Positions 41,342 through 49,663 of a stretch of DNA of 64,000 bases are shown piece by piece. Under the pieces are notes generated by a model. The model saw nothing but the letters and a program-made list of their open reading frames with translations, was not told the origin of the DNA and searched no databases. The stretch's first letter is position 1. Every line of letters starts with the position of its first letter. The position numbers and the translations under genes were made by a program. Source of the DNA: Streptomyces bluensis (GTDB lineage Bacteria > Actinomycetota > Actinomycetes > Streptomycetales > Streptomycetaceae); assembly GCF_014650715.1 (NCBI RefSeq), contig NZ_BMVM01000018.1:94194-158193 (forward strand). Direction: 5' to 3'.

Positions 41342-41527
41342 CTCCTCCAGAGTCTGGGCAGGACCGAAACCGATCCCACTCGAATCGGAGAATAGACGAC
41401 CTTCGGCCGGGGCTGCTTGCACTTCAGTTCCACCTGCCGCCCGAACAGAGGTGGTCTTGGCCGCGTGCAGCACCGACCAGTCCAGGTCGCTGGCGCTGCG
41501 ACGGCTCGGGCAGATGGTCGAACCCAT
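41342..41527 (-). other. N-terminal extension coding for the long SigR' isoform
   Basis: The sigR frame stays open upstream to an ATG at 41527, which has GAGGGAG 9 nt before it and would add 62 residues (total 289). S. coelicolor makes an unstable longer form, SigR', from a SigR-dependent promoter. Such a promoter is present just upstream here. The extension is Ser/Ala/Gly-rich (PSRRSASDLDWSVLHAAKTT). Confidence 0.75.
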
Positions 41528-41556
41528 GCGGCGGACTCCCTCTCGTACGAACGGGT

Positions 41557-41608
41557 CAGCGCGTTCCCGCACTGTCTGATCCCAGCGCGTTCCCACGCTG
41601 TCTGATCC
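41557..41608. repeat. Two tandem 26-bp direct repeats in the sigR leader
   Basis: Copies at 41557-41582 and 41583-41608 differ at only two or three bases. Each carries GTTCCC (GGGAAC on the minus strand, like a SigR -35 element). They lie between the SigR promoter and the SigR' start. Confidence 0.88.
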
Positions 41609-41611
41609 GCA

Positions 41612-41639
41612 CAACAGTCACCCGGGGCCCGGCATTCCC
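41612..41639 (-). promoter_or_regulatory. SigR-dependent promoter
   Basis: On the minus strand, GGGAAT (41639-41634), exactly 18 nt, then GTTG (41615-41612). This is a full match to the SigR consensus GGGAAT-N18-GTT and explains positive autoregulation. Transcription should begin near 41605 and include the SigR' start codon at 41527. Confidence 0.85.
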
Positions 41640-41643
41640 GCCC

Positions 41644-42384
41644 TCACCGCAGTGACGTACTCCACTGTGTGACGGCGTCGGTGACGATCTCCAGCGCCCG
41701 GTCCTGATCGAGGGGCGCCCGCTTCGGCACGGCGAAGCCGTGATCGCCGTACGGCACCTCCACGAACTCGTACGCGCCCTGCGGGAACTCCTCCGGCCGG
41801 CCGAACGGGTCGTTCCCACCCTGCACCACGAGGGTGGGCACCCCGGCGCCGAGCAGCTCGTCGGCACGGGACTTCTCGGGCCTGCCCGGCGGGTGCAGCG
41901 GGAAGCTCAGCGCGAGGACGGCCGCGGCGCCGAGTTCCGTCGCCGTACGGCAGGCCACGCGGGCGCCCGCGCTCCGGCCGCCCGCGATCACGGGGAGCCC
42001 GGGGCGCGCCAGCGCGGGCCACAGACCCCGCCAGCCCGCGTCCAGGGTCTTGGGGGCGGGCGCGACCTTCTTGCCCGCCACCCGCCAGGGCTGTTCGACG
42101 AGCGCGACGGTCACCCCCTGGCCGGGGAGGGTGCGGGCCAGCGCCTGGAGATCGCGCGCCTCGATGCCGCCGCCGGCGCCGTGGCTGACGGCGAGGACGA
42201 GCCGTGCCTTCTCCGCCGTGCGCCAGGTGACCCGGGCCGTCCCGGCGTCCGTCTCGACCGTCTCGACCGTCTCGACCGTCTCGACCGTTTCAACCATCTC
42301 AACAGTCTCGATGATCTCGGCCACATCAGGACGCACATCAGAAGTCGCGTGGGAAGTCACATGGGAAGTCGCGTCAGAGCTCAC
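41644..42384 (-). CDS. Alpha/beta hydrolase, KANL3/Tex30-like
   Basis: A 246-residue hydrolase. The oxyanion region is AVSHGAGGGIEARDL, the nucleophile elbow is IAGGRSAGARVA (Ser), and the acid/base parts are VVQGGNDPFGRPEE (Asp) and VPYGDHGFAVP (His). So the catalytic triad is complete. The first 48 residues are odd: TSHVTSHATSDV followed by a VET-VET run made by 9-bp DNA repeats; the real start could be later. The GTG at 42384 is used here because it lies 2 bp from the upstream SRAP gene's stop. The substrate is unknown. Confidence 0.82.
   Translation of the reverse strand: MSSDATSHVTSHATSDVRPDVAEIIETVEMVETVETVETVETVETDAGTARVTWRTAEKARLVLAVSHGAGGGIEARDLQALARTLPGQGVTVALVEQPWRVAGKKVAPAPKTLDAGWRGLWPALARPGLPVIAGGRSAGARVACRTATELGAAAVLALSFPLHPPGRPEKSRADELLGAGVPTLVVQGGNDPFGRPEEFPQGAYEFVEVPYGDHGFAVPKRAPLDQDRALEIVTDAVTQWSTSLR
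42251..42313. repeat. Seven 9-bp tandem repeats (GTCTCGACC) in the hydrolase 5' end
   Basis: Four exact copies of GTCTCGACC are followed by three degenerate copies. In the gene they code for a Val-Glu-Thr run. Copy-number change would alter the protein tail by three residues per unit without a frameshift. Confidence 0.88.
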
Positions 42385-42385
42385 G

Positions 42386-43201
42386 TCAGAAGAGTGTGCC
42401 CTCCTCGGGCCCCTCCAGCTCCTTCAGCAGCTCCGGGCCGTTGTTGCGGACATTGCTGACGGCGGTGGTCACGGGGTAGGCGCGCATCAGTCCGGCGGGC
42501 GGCGGGGCCAGCAGCTCACGCAGGTCGTCGAGGCCGGTGCGGGCCGGGTCCAGCCAGGCGTCCCAGCGGTCCGGGGTGAGCATCAGCGGCATCCGGGGGT
42601 GGATGTCGGCCAGGGAGTACGGGCCGTCGGCGGGCGCGACGGCGAGCGGGGTGGTCTCCGCCTCGGTCGTGATCACGGAACAGGTGACCCACCACGCCTG
42701 CGGGTGCTCGTCCGGCAGCGTCCTGTCCCGCCAGAACTCGTACAGCCCGGCCATCGCGAACACCGAGCTGTCGGCGGGGAGCACGAAGTACGGCTGCTTG
42801 CGGGGCCGCTTCTTCTTCCCCTCGACCTCCAGGTCCCGCTCCTGCTTGCCGGTGACCCACTCGTAGTAGCCGTCGGCGGGCAGGATGCAGCGCCGGGAGG
42901 CGAAGGCACGGCGGTACGAGGGCTTCTCGTGGACGGTCTCGGCGCGGGCGTTGATCATGCGGGCCCCGCCCTCGGGCGTCTTGGACCAGGAGGGGACGAG
43001 GCCCCATCTCAGCCTGCGGAGCTGGCGAACCGGCCGTTTGTCCTCGACGTTCTTCAGCGGGCGGTCGAGGACCGCGTAGACCTCTTTGGTGGGAGCCACG
43101 TTGTAGTCGGGCTCCAAGGTCTCCTCGGGCTCCCACTTCTCGACCTCGAAGATTCCTGCGAGATCCTCTGGCCTGCGACTGGCCGAATACCGTCCGCACA
43201 T
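42386..43201 (-). CDS. SOS response-associated peptidase (SRAP; YedK/HMCES family)
   Basis: A 271-residue protein that shields abasic sites in single-stranded DNA by forming a thiazolidine link through Cys2. The protein begins MCGRYSASRRPED, so Cys2 is exposed after Met removal. Other active-site parts are NVAPTKEV (Asn), GYYEWV (Glu) and DIHPRMPLML (His). There is a Lys/Arg-rich insert (EVEGKKKRPRKQ) that may bind DNA. GGAGGGGTGG precedes the ATG at 43201. An upstream GTG-type extension in the frame is not needed. Confidence 0.95.
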   Translation of the reverse strand: MCGRYSASRRPEDLAGIFEVEKWEPEETLEPDYNVAPTKEVYAVLDRPLKNVEDKRPVRQLRRLRWGLVPSWSKTPEGGARMINARAETVHEKPSYRRAFASRRCILPADGYYEWVTGKQERDLEVEGKKKRPRKQPYFVLPADSSVFAMAGLYEFWRDRTLPDEHPQAWWVTCSVITTEAETTPLAVAPADGPYSLADIHPRMPLMLTPDRWDAWLDPARTGLDDLRELLAPPPAGLMRAYPVTTAVSNVRNNGPELLKELEGPEEGTLF

Positions 43202-43364
43202 GTCGAACCACCCCTCCGATCTGTGAAGACGGTAGAACATCACGCGCCTGAGCTGCCGGTGCCCGGAGCACATCCCCCACAGCTTCCGCGATCCGCGTCC
43301 AGTCCGTTACGAGAGCGTAACCAGCACCCCACTTGCCAGCCTTTCACCATGTGCCACAAGGTTC

Positions 43365-43391
43365 TGTATGCGCTTACAGACAGCGCATACA
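43365..43391. promoter_or_regulatory. Candidate LacI-type operator before the glucan operon
   Basis: TGTATGCGCT (43365-43374), 7 nt, AGCGCATACA (43382-43391): a perfect 10-bp inverted repeat 39 bp upstream of the binding-protein start. The half-site GTATGCGC and the string ATGCGCTTACA both recur before the LacI gene at the other end of the locus. Confidence 0.72.
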
Positions 43392-43429
43392 TCGGCCAAT
43401 GCCTCGGCCATGCTCAAGGAGGAGCACCC

Positions 43430-44674
43430 ATGCACCACGCCGCCAGAACCGCCTCGTTCGCCCTTGTGGCGGCGTCCGCTCTCGTCCTCACCGCGTGCGG
43501 TGGCTCGGGGAACGCGGACGTGGGTGCCGACGCGAAGCAGACGCTGACCGTCTGGGCCATGGGCACGGAGGGCGAGAAGCTCGCCGACGTGGCCAAGGCG
43601 TACGAGAAGGCCCACCCCAACATCACCGTCAAGGTGACCCCGGTCGGCTGGGACGTGGCGCACCAGAAGCTCGTCGCCGCGGCCGCCGCGAGCAAGCTCC
43701 CCGACGTGATGCAGATGGGTTCGACGTATCTGGGCGAGTTCGCCGAGATGGGCGCTCTGGAGCCGGTCGACACCAAGGTCTTCGAGAAGGGTGACTTCTT
43801 CCCGGCCGCCTGGGATCAGGGGATCTACGACGGCGAGGCCTATGGGGTTCCCTGGTACGTCGACACCCGCGTCCTGTACTACCGCACCGATCTGGCGAAG
43901 AAGGCGGGCCTCAAGGGCGCCCCGGGCACCATGGCGGACCTGCAGAAGGCGGCCGCGGCCTATCGCGACAAGGCCGGCACCAAGTGGGGACTGTCCATCC
44001 AGCCGAGCGGACTGGACGCCGTGCAGAGCTTCTACCCCTTCCTGTACTCGGCGGGCGGCGCCGTCCTCGACGACAGCGCCAAGCCCGTCGTCAACAGCCC
44101 CGCCGCCGTCAAGGCGCTGGAGAACTACGGCAGTTACTACAGCAAGGGACTGAGCGACAAGACGTTCCGGCCCGGCTACGACGTCACGAAGGACTTCAAC
44201 ACCGGGGCCGTGCCGATGTTCTTCAGCGGACCGTGGATCGTGGGCCTGCTCAACGACAACTACCCCGACCTCAAGGGCAAGTGGGCCGTCGCCCCCGTAC
44301 CGGCGGACAAGGCCTCGGTCTCGTTCGCCGGCGGGTCCAGCCTCACCATCTCCGCGGACAGTCCGCGCAAGGCCGCCGCCGAGGAGTTCATCACCTACCT
44401 CACCGACGCCAAGGGTCAGACCGACTGGTACGAGCGCACCAAGGACCTGCCCGCCAACACCCAGGCATGGGACGCCGGTGAGCTCGCCACCGACGCGAAC
44501 CTGACGGTGTTCCGGAAGCAGATGGAAACCGCCGAGGCCATCCCCGCCCAGCCCAAGCTCACGGAGATCACCTCCAAGGTCGACGAGGCCATAGGGGCGG
44601 TCACCCAGGGCAAGTCCTCCGCGAAGGCGGCCCTGGACAAGGCGCAGTCCGCGATCGAGAGCCTGGTGGGATAG
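43430..44674 (+). CDS. Sugar-binding lipoprotein of an ABC importer
   Basis: A 414-residue family 1 extracellular solute-binding protein. The signal peptide (RTASFALVAASALVLTA) ends in lipobox TACGG. The mature part has LTVWAMGTEGEKLADVAKAY, PDVMQMGSTYLGEFAEMGAL and FFSGPWIVGLLND, typical of oligosaccharide binders. AAGGAGGAG lies 5-9 nt upstream of the ATG. It is first in an operon with two permeases, a GH1 beta-glucosidase, a secreted glucanase and a LacI regulator, so the ligand is probably a beta-gluco-oligosaccharide. Confidence 0.93.
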   Translation: MHHAARTASFALVAASALVLTACGGSGNADVGADAKQTLTVWAMGTEGEKLADVAKAYEKAHPNITVKVTPVGWDVAHQKLVAAAAASKLPDVMQMGSTYLGEFAEMGALEPVDTKVFEKGDFFPAAWDQGIYDGEAYGVPWYVDTRVLYYRTDLAKKAGLKGAPGTMADLQKAAAAYRDKAGTKWGLSIQPSGLDAVQSFYPFLYSAGGAVLDDSAKPVVNSPAAVKALENYGSYYSKGLSDKTFRPGYDVTKDFNTGAVPMFFSGPWIVGLLNDNYPDLKGKWAVAPVPADKASVSFAGGSSLTISADSPRKAAAEEFITYLTDAKGQTDWYERTKDLPANTQAWDAGELATDANLTVFRKQMETAEAIPAQPKLTEITSKVDEAIGAVTQGKSSAKAALDKAQSAIESLVG

Positions 44675-44679
44675 TCCGG

Positions 44680-45672
44680 ATGCCCCTCGTGACCGGATCG
44701 GCCGCGGACGACGCGACCGTGACCAAGACCCGGCGGTCCGGCGGTGCACAGCCGCCGGCCGCGGGATCGCGGCGGCACGGCCGACGTCGTTCGCTGGGCC
44801 GGCACACGCTGCACGGGTGGCTGTTCTCCACCCCCTTCCTGGTGCTGTTCGGCGTCTTCATGCTCTTCCCGATCGTGGCGACGCTCTGGATGAGCTTCAC
44901 CGACTTCGGGGTACGCGACGTCAGGCAGCCCCTGGAGGCGCAGTTCGTCGGCCTGGACAACTACACCAGGCTGTTCGGCGACGACACCTTCCGCACGGCC
45001 CTGTTCAACACCGCCTACTTCGTCGTGGTCGGCGTACCGCTGACCATCGTGCTCGGCCTGCTGGTGGCGCTGATGCTGAACAACGGCATCGACCGGGCCC
45101 GCACCTTCTTCCGGGTCGGCTTCTACGCTCCCGTCGTCACCTCCATCGTGGCGGTCGCCGTCGTCTGGCGCTTCGTGCTCGACCCGTCGGACGGCCTGAT
45201 CGCCGGCCTCGCCACCGAACTCGGCACGAAGGCGCCGGACTTCCTCGGCTCCGGGACCTGGGCCATGCCGTCGCTGATCCTGCTCGCGGTCTGGCGCAAC
45301 CTGGGCACCGTCATGGTGCTGTTCATCGCCGGCCTGCAGGCGATCCCCACCGAGGTGCGGGAGGCCGCGCGACTGGACGGCGCAGGCGGCTGGCAGGAGC
45401 TGCGGCGCATCACCGTGCCACTGCTGCGGCCCACCATGCTCTACGCCACCGTCATCACCACCATCGGCTACCTCAACGTCTTCGAGGAGCCCTTCGTGAT
45501 GACCCAGGGCGGCCCCGGCGACGCCACCCTGACGGTGTCCCTGAACATGTACCGGGAGGGCTTCAACTTCTTCCACATGGGTTATGCGAGCGCCATGGCG
45601 TACGTCCTGTTCGTGGTGATCATGGGCATCACGGTGCTCCAGCTCCGACTGCTGAAGGACAACACGCGATGA
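44680..45672 (+). CDS. Sugar ABC transporter permease (MalF type)
   Basis: A 330-residue permease with a basic 45-residue tail (HGRRRSLGRHTLHGW) and six helices. The EAA loop reads EVREAARLDGAGGWQEL. It starts 5 bp after the binding-protein stop and overlaps the second permease by 4 bp (ATGA). No ATPase gene is in the operon; in Streptomyces the shared ATPase MsiK usually serves such systems. Confidence 0.94.
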   Translation: MPLVTGSAADDATVTKTRRSGGAQPPAAGSRRHGRRRSLGRHTLHGWLFSTPFLVLFGVFMLFPIVATLWMSFTDFGVRDVRQPLEAQFVGLDNYTRLFGDDTFRTALFNTAYFVVVGVPLTIVLGLLVALMLNNGIDRARTFFRVGFYAPVVTSIVAVAVVWRFVLDPSDGLIAGLATELGTKAPDFLGSGTWAMPSLILLAVWRNLGTVMVLFIAGLQAIPTEVREAARLDGAGGWQELRRITVPLLRPTMLYATVITTIGYLNVFEEPFVMTQGGPGDATLTVSLNMYREGFNFFHMGYASAMAYVLFVVIMGITVLQLRLLKDNTR

Positions 45673-46568
45673 GCGCCCCGACCGCCTCCGCCCCGGCCGC
45701 CTCCGCACCGACCGACCCCGCCCCGGCCGGCCGACGCCGCGAGGGCCGCGTACGCCGGCCCGTGCTGTACGTTCTCGCGTCGCTGGGCCTGCTGGTGATG
45801 GCGACGCCGTTCCTGTGGATGGCGCTGTCCGCCTTCAAGACCAGGCAGGACCTGACGGCCAGCCCACCGGTATGGATCCCGTCGCGCTGGACGCTGGACA
45901 GCTTCAGCGCGCTGCTGGACCAGCTGGACATGCCGCGCTACTTCGTGAACTCGCTGGTCGTGGCCGTCATGGTGACCGTCTGCAACCTGCTGTTCTGCTC
46001 GATGCTCGGCTACGCGCTCGCGAAACTCGACTTCGCGGGCCGCTCCAAGGTCTTCGCCACCGTGCTGGCCGCGCTGATGGTGCCGGGCAACCTGTTGATC
46101 CTGCCCCTGTACGTGCTGATGAGCGGGCTGAACCTCATCGACACCTACGCCGGGCTCGTCCTGCCCTTCGCCGCGAGTGCCTTCGGCGTCTTCCTGATGC
46201 GGCAGTTCATGCAGACGGTGCCGGACGAACTGCTGGAGGCGGCCAGGATCGACGGCGCCGGTGAGTGGTACATCTTCTGGCGCATCGTGTTGCCCCTGGT
46301 CAAACCCGCGCTCGCCACGCTGGCGATCTTCACGTTCCTCGGCTCGTGGAACAACTTCGTCTGGCCGCTGGTCGCCACCAACGACCCGGGCAAGTACACG
46401 CTCCCGGTGGCACTCGCGACCTTCGCCAACGACCCCAACCGCACGGTCGCCGGCGGCAACGGAATGCTCATGGCCGGCTCCCTGCTGGTGGTACTGCCCG
46501 TCCTGGCCGTCTTCGCCCTGCTGCAACGCCACTTCACCCAGGGCATCGCGACCGCCGGCCTGAAGTAG
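45669..46568 (+). CDS. Sugar ABC transporter permease (MalG type)
   Basis: A 299-residue permease with six helices. The first 30 residues are Ala/Pro/Thr/Ser repeats (SAPTASAPAASAPTDPAPAG). The EAA loop reads ELLEAARIDGAGEWYIF. Coupled by overlap to the first permease, it completes the membrane channel. Confidence 0.94.
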   Translation: MSAPTASAPAASAPTDPAPAGRRREGRVRRPVLYVLASLGLLVMATPFLWMALSAFKTRQDLTASPPVWIPSRWTLDSFSALLDQLDMPRYFVNSLVVAVMVTVCNLLFCSMLGYALAKLDFAGRSKVFATVLAALMVPGNLLILPLYVLMSGLNLIDTYAGLVLPFAASAFGVFLMRQFMQTVPDELLEAARIDGAGEWYIFWRIVLPLVKPALATLAIFTFLGSWNNFVWPLVATNDPGKYTLPVALATFANDPNRTVAGGNGMLMAGSLLVVLPVLAVFALLQRHFTQGIATAGLK

Positions 46569-46703
46569 CCGAGCAGCCCCACGGCAGGCACTGCCCTTGA
46601 ACAGCCCTGAGCAGCTCTGAGCAGTCCTCGGGCGACCGCGCCGACCGTGCCACGCCCGCGCGCCCGGCCCGCCCCTCCACGATCACACAGACAGAAACGG
46701 ACG

Positions 46704-47906
46704 ATGACCCACACCTCCCTCCCCTTCCCCGACGGCTTCCTGTGGGGCGCCTCCACCGCCGCCCACCAGATCGAGGGCAACAACGTCAACAGCGACTGGT
46801 GGCGCAAGGAACACGACCCGGCGGCCGGAATCCACGAACCGAGCCTGGACGCCTGCGACAGCTACCACCGCTGGGAGCAGGACATGGACCTGCTCGCCCA
46901 CCTCGGCTTCACCGACTACCGCTTCAGCGTCGAGTGGGCACGCGTGGAACCGGCCCCCGGCGCCTTCTCCCGCGCCGAGATCGCGCACTACCGCCGCATG
47001 GTGGACGGCGCCCTGGCCCGCGGGCTGCGCCCCATGGTGACCCTGCACCACTTCACCGTGCCGCAGTGGTTCGAGGACCGCGGCGGCTGGACGGCCGACG
47101 GCGCCGTGGAGTTGTTCGCCCGGTACGTCGAGCACTGCGCGCCGATCATCACCGACGGTGTCCGCCACGTGTGCACCATCAACGAGCCCAACATGATCGC
47201 CGTGATGGCGGGCCTCGCCAAGCGGGGCGAGCAGGGCTTCCCGCCCGCCGGACTGCCGTTCCCGGACGAGGAGACCACCCACGCGGTGATCGCCGCGCAC
47301 CACGCCGCGGTCAAGGCGGTCCGGGCCGCGAACCCGGACATCCAGGTCGGCTGGACCATCGCCAACCAGGTCTACCAGGCCCTGCCCGGAGCCGAGGAGG
47401 TCACCGCCGCCTACCGCCACCCCCGCGAGGACGTCTTCATCGAGGCCGCCCGCGGCGACGACTTCCTCGGCGTCCAGTCCTACACCCGCACCAAGATCGG
47501 ACCCGACGGGCCCGTCCCCGCCCCCCAGGACGCCGAGCGCACGCTGACGCAGTGGGAGTACTACCCCGCCGCCGTGGGCCACGCCCTGCGCCACACCGCC
47601 GACGTCATCGGCCGCGACATGCCGCTGATCGTCACCGAGAACGGCATCGCCACCGGCGACGACAGCCGCCGCGTCGACTACTACACCGGAGCACTCGCGG
47701 CGGTCGCCGCCGCCATCGAGGACGGCATCGACGTCCGGGGCTACCTGGCCTGGAGCGCCCTGGACAACTACGAGTGGGGCTCCTTCGCCGCCACCTTCGG
47801 CCTCATCGCGGTGGACCGGGTCACCTTCGAGCGCACCCCCAGGCCGTCCGCCGCATGGCTCGGCGGCCTCGGCCGCACCCGCGAACTGCCACGCAACGCC
47901 TCCTGA
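46704..47906 (+). CDS. GH1 beta-glucosidase
   Basis: A 400-residue glycoside hydrolase family 1 enzyme. The acid/base Glu161 lies in TINEPN and the nucleophile Glu312 in IVTENGIA. The sugar-binding residues QIEGN, near the N-terminus, and SALDNYEWG, near the C-terminus, are also present. No signal peptide is seen, so it acts in the cytoplasm on imported beta-glucosides. GH1 enzymes are usually 440-480 residues; this one is on the short side. It fits as the intracellular step after the ABC importer. Confidence 0.94.
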   Translation: MTHTSLPFPDGFLWGASTAAHQIEGNNVNSDWWRKEHDPAAGIHEPSLDACDSYHRWEQDMDLLAHLGFTDYRFSVEWARVEPAPGAFSRAEIAHYRRMVDGALARGLRPMVTLHHFTVPQWFEDRGGWTADGAVELFARYVEHCAPIITDGVRHVCTINEPNMIAVMAGLAKRGEQGFPPAGLPFPDEETTHAVIAAHHAAVKAVRAANPDIQVGWTIANQVYQALPGAEEVTAAYRHPREDVFIEAARGDDFLGVQSYTRTKIGPDGPVPAPQDAERTLTQWEYYPAAVGHALRHTADVIGRDMPLIVTENGIATGDDSRRVDYYTGALAAVAAAIEDGIDVRGYLAWSALDNYEWGSFAATFGLIAVDRVTFERTPRPSAAWLGGLGRTRELPRNAS

Positions 47907-47937
47907 CGCCCCCGCCACCTCTCGTCCCCCTGTGCCC

Positions 47938-47971
47938 GGGAGCCGGTGGGCCCTGACACCCACCGGCTCCC
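47938..47971. terminator. Hairpin after the GH1 gene
   Basis: A perfect 13-bp inverted repeat, GGGAGCCGGTGGG and CCCACCGGCTCCC, with an 8-nt loop, followed by a long pyrimidine tract. It may limit read-through into the glucanase gene. Confidence 0.8.
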
Positions 47972-47985
47972 GCTCCGCCTCCCCC

Positions 47986-48021
47986 TTCCCTCCCTACTTC
48001 CCTCCCTACTTCCCTCCCTGC
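47986..48021. repeat. Three 12-bp TTCCCTCCCTAC repeats
   Basis: Two exact copies plus one with a single change, in a pyrimidine-rich leader 58 bp before the glucanase start. Confidence 0.9.
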
Positions 48022-48078
48022 AACAGGCCCCTCCCCTCCCGTCAGACCCCTCCCTCCCTTCAGAGGAGTTGATCCCGC

Positions 48079-49494
48079 ATGAACCGCCGTCGTTTCCTCA
48101 CGGCCGCCACCGCGGCGGCAGCGGCCGCCTACGCCACCGCTCCCTCCGCTTTCGCCGGCACCGCCTCCCCTGCCGCCTCGGACACCGAGACGCTGCTCAC
48201 CTGGTTCGAAGCCACCTACCGCTCGATGACGGCCATGACCACGGACTTCGGTCTGACCGCGGACAAGATCGACGTCAGCGGCACCGGCACACCCGTCCCC
48301 TCGACGCAGACCTCGCCGACCAACATCGGCTGCGGACTGTGGTCCACGGTGGCCGCGGCCGGCCTCGGCGTCATCTCCGCCTCGGCCATGCACGAGCGCC
48401 TCGCCCGCACGGTCGCGGCCGTGGAGCGGCTCGACCGCGCACACGGCTTCTGGTTCAACTGGTACGACGCGCACGACGGCTCGGTCCTCACGACCTGGCC
48501 GGAGAGCGGTTCCACCGTCCGCCCGTTCCTGTCCACCGTCGACAACGCCTGGCTGGTCACCGGCCTGCAGATCGCCGCCGACGCCGATCCGGCGCTGCGT
48601 CCGCGCATAGCCCGGCTCCTCGACGGAGCGGACTGGTCGTACTTCTACACCCCCTACGACCCGGCCGACCCCTTCGCCGCCCCCGGCCAGCTGCGCGGCG
48701 GCTACTGGCCCGACAAGCCCGGCAAGGGCGAACCCACCGGCCACCACTACGGAGCCCTCAACACCGAGCCGCGCATGGCCAGTTACCTCGGCATCGCCGA
48801 CGGCTCCCTGCCCACCGACCACTACTGGCACATGTACCGCACGATGCTGCCGGAGTGGGGACAGGAACAGCAGCCCGGGGGCTCCTACGTCACCATCGAC
48901 GGCGTACGCGTCTGGCAGGGCCACTACACCTACCGAGGCCGCAAGCTCGTCCCCACCTGGGGCGGATCGATGTTCGAGGCCCTGATGGTGCCCCTGTTCG
49001 TGCCCGAGGCGGAGTGGTCACCGCACTCCTGGGGCACCACCCACCAGCGCTATGTGCGCAGCCAGATCGAACACGGCCTGATCGAGCAGGAGTACGGCTA
49101 CTGGGGCTTCTCACCCGCCAACATCCCCGAGGGCGGATACCGCGAATACGGCGTCGACGCGATCGGCATGCAGGAGGACGGCTATCACAGCCTCGGGGTC
49201 GTCACTCCCCACGCCTCCTTCCTGGCCCTGCCCCAGGCACCCGAAGAGGCCATCGCCAACCTCCGCGCCCTCGCCCGGAACCTCCACGCGTACGACGACG
49301 ACTACGGCTTCCGCGACTCCGTCAACGTCGCGACGGGCCGCGTCAGCGACTTCGTCCTGGCCCTGGACCAGGGAATGATCGCTGCCGCCCTGGCCCAGCA
49401 CCTGCGCCCCGGCCTGCTGCAACGCCCCTTCCGCACCGGCGGCTTCCGCTCCCGGGTGCGGCCCATGCTGGCCAAGGAAAGCTTCAGTATCTGA
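48079..49494 (+). CDS. Secreted glucoamylase-like (GH144-type) glucanase
   Basis: A 471-residue exported protein. The start MNRRRFLTAATAAAAA is a twin-arginine (Tat) signal with AFA as a likely cleavage site. The rest is an (alpha/alpha)6-barrel protein of the Pfam glycoamylase-like group: FWFNWYDAHDGSVLTTW, VPTWGGSMFEALMVPLFVPE, GYWGFSPANIPEGGYREYGV and GVVTPHASFLALPQAP. Characterised GH144 members are endo-beta-1,2-glucanases. Together with the transporter and GH1 enzyme this suggests beta-1,2-glucan use, but other beta-glucans are possible. AGAGGAG lies upstream of the ATG. Confidence 0.85.
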   Translation: MNRRRFLTAATAAAAAAYATAPSAFAGTASPAASDTETLLTWFEATYRSMTAMTTDFGLTADKIDVSGTGTPVPSTQTSPTNIGCGLWSTVAAAGLGVISASAMHERLARTVAAVERLDRAHGFWFNWYDAHDGSVLTTWPESGSTVRPFLSTVDNAWLVTGLQIAADADPALRPRIARLLDGADWSYFYTPYDPADPFAAPGQLRGGYWPDKPGKGEPTGHHYGALNTEPRMASYLGIADGSLPTDHYWHMYRTMLPEWGQEQQPGGSYVTIDGVRVWQGHYTYRGRKLVPTWGGSMFEALMVPLFVPEAEWSPHSWGTTHQRYVRSQIEHGLIEQEYGYWGFSPANIPEGGYREYGVDAIGMQEDGYHSLGVVTPHASFLALPQAPEEAIANLRALARNLHAYDDDYGFRDSVNVATGRVSDFVLALDQGMIAAALAQHLRPGLLQRPFRTGGFRSRVRPMLAKESFSI

Positions 49495-49504
49495 TCCCCC
49501 GGTC

Positions 49505-49537
49505 GCACTGCGCCTCGCCCCCGGCGGGGCGCAGTGC
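49505..49537. terminator. Hairpin after the glucanase gene
   Basis: GCACTGCGCC (49505-49514) and GGCGCAGTGC (49528-49537) form a 10-bp perfect stem with additional C/G pairs in the loop. It lies 10 bp after the stop codon. Confidence 0.75.
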
Positions 49538-49610
49538 GCCACAGGGGCGCCCCGGCCCCGGGGCGAGCGAGGCATCGCTTGCCCACCGCATGGACGAGAT
49601 CTAGGATGAA

Positions 49611-49639
49611 TGCGCTTACAAGCGTATGCGCGCGCATAC
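49611..49639. promoter_or_regulatory. Candidate LacI operators before the regulator gene
   Basis: TGCGCTTACAAGCGTA (49611-49626) is an imperfect palindrome and GTATGCGCGCGCATAC (49624-49639) a perfect 16-bp one; they overlap. Both share halves with the operator at 43365, which suggests one regulator for both promoters and autoregulation. Confidence 0.7.
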
Positions 49640-49663
49640 CCCTCGCCCCGGGAGTCCCTTTTC

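Noticed and set aside
42251..42313. CRISPR-like array
   Set aside because: The 9-bp units are contiguous with no spacers and lie in a coding frame. No cas gene is in the window.
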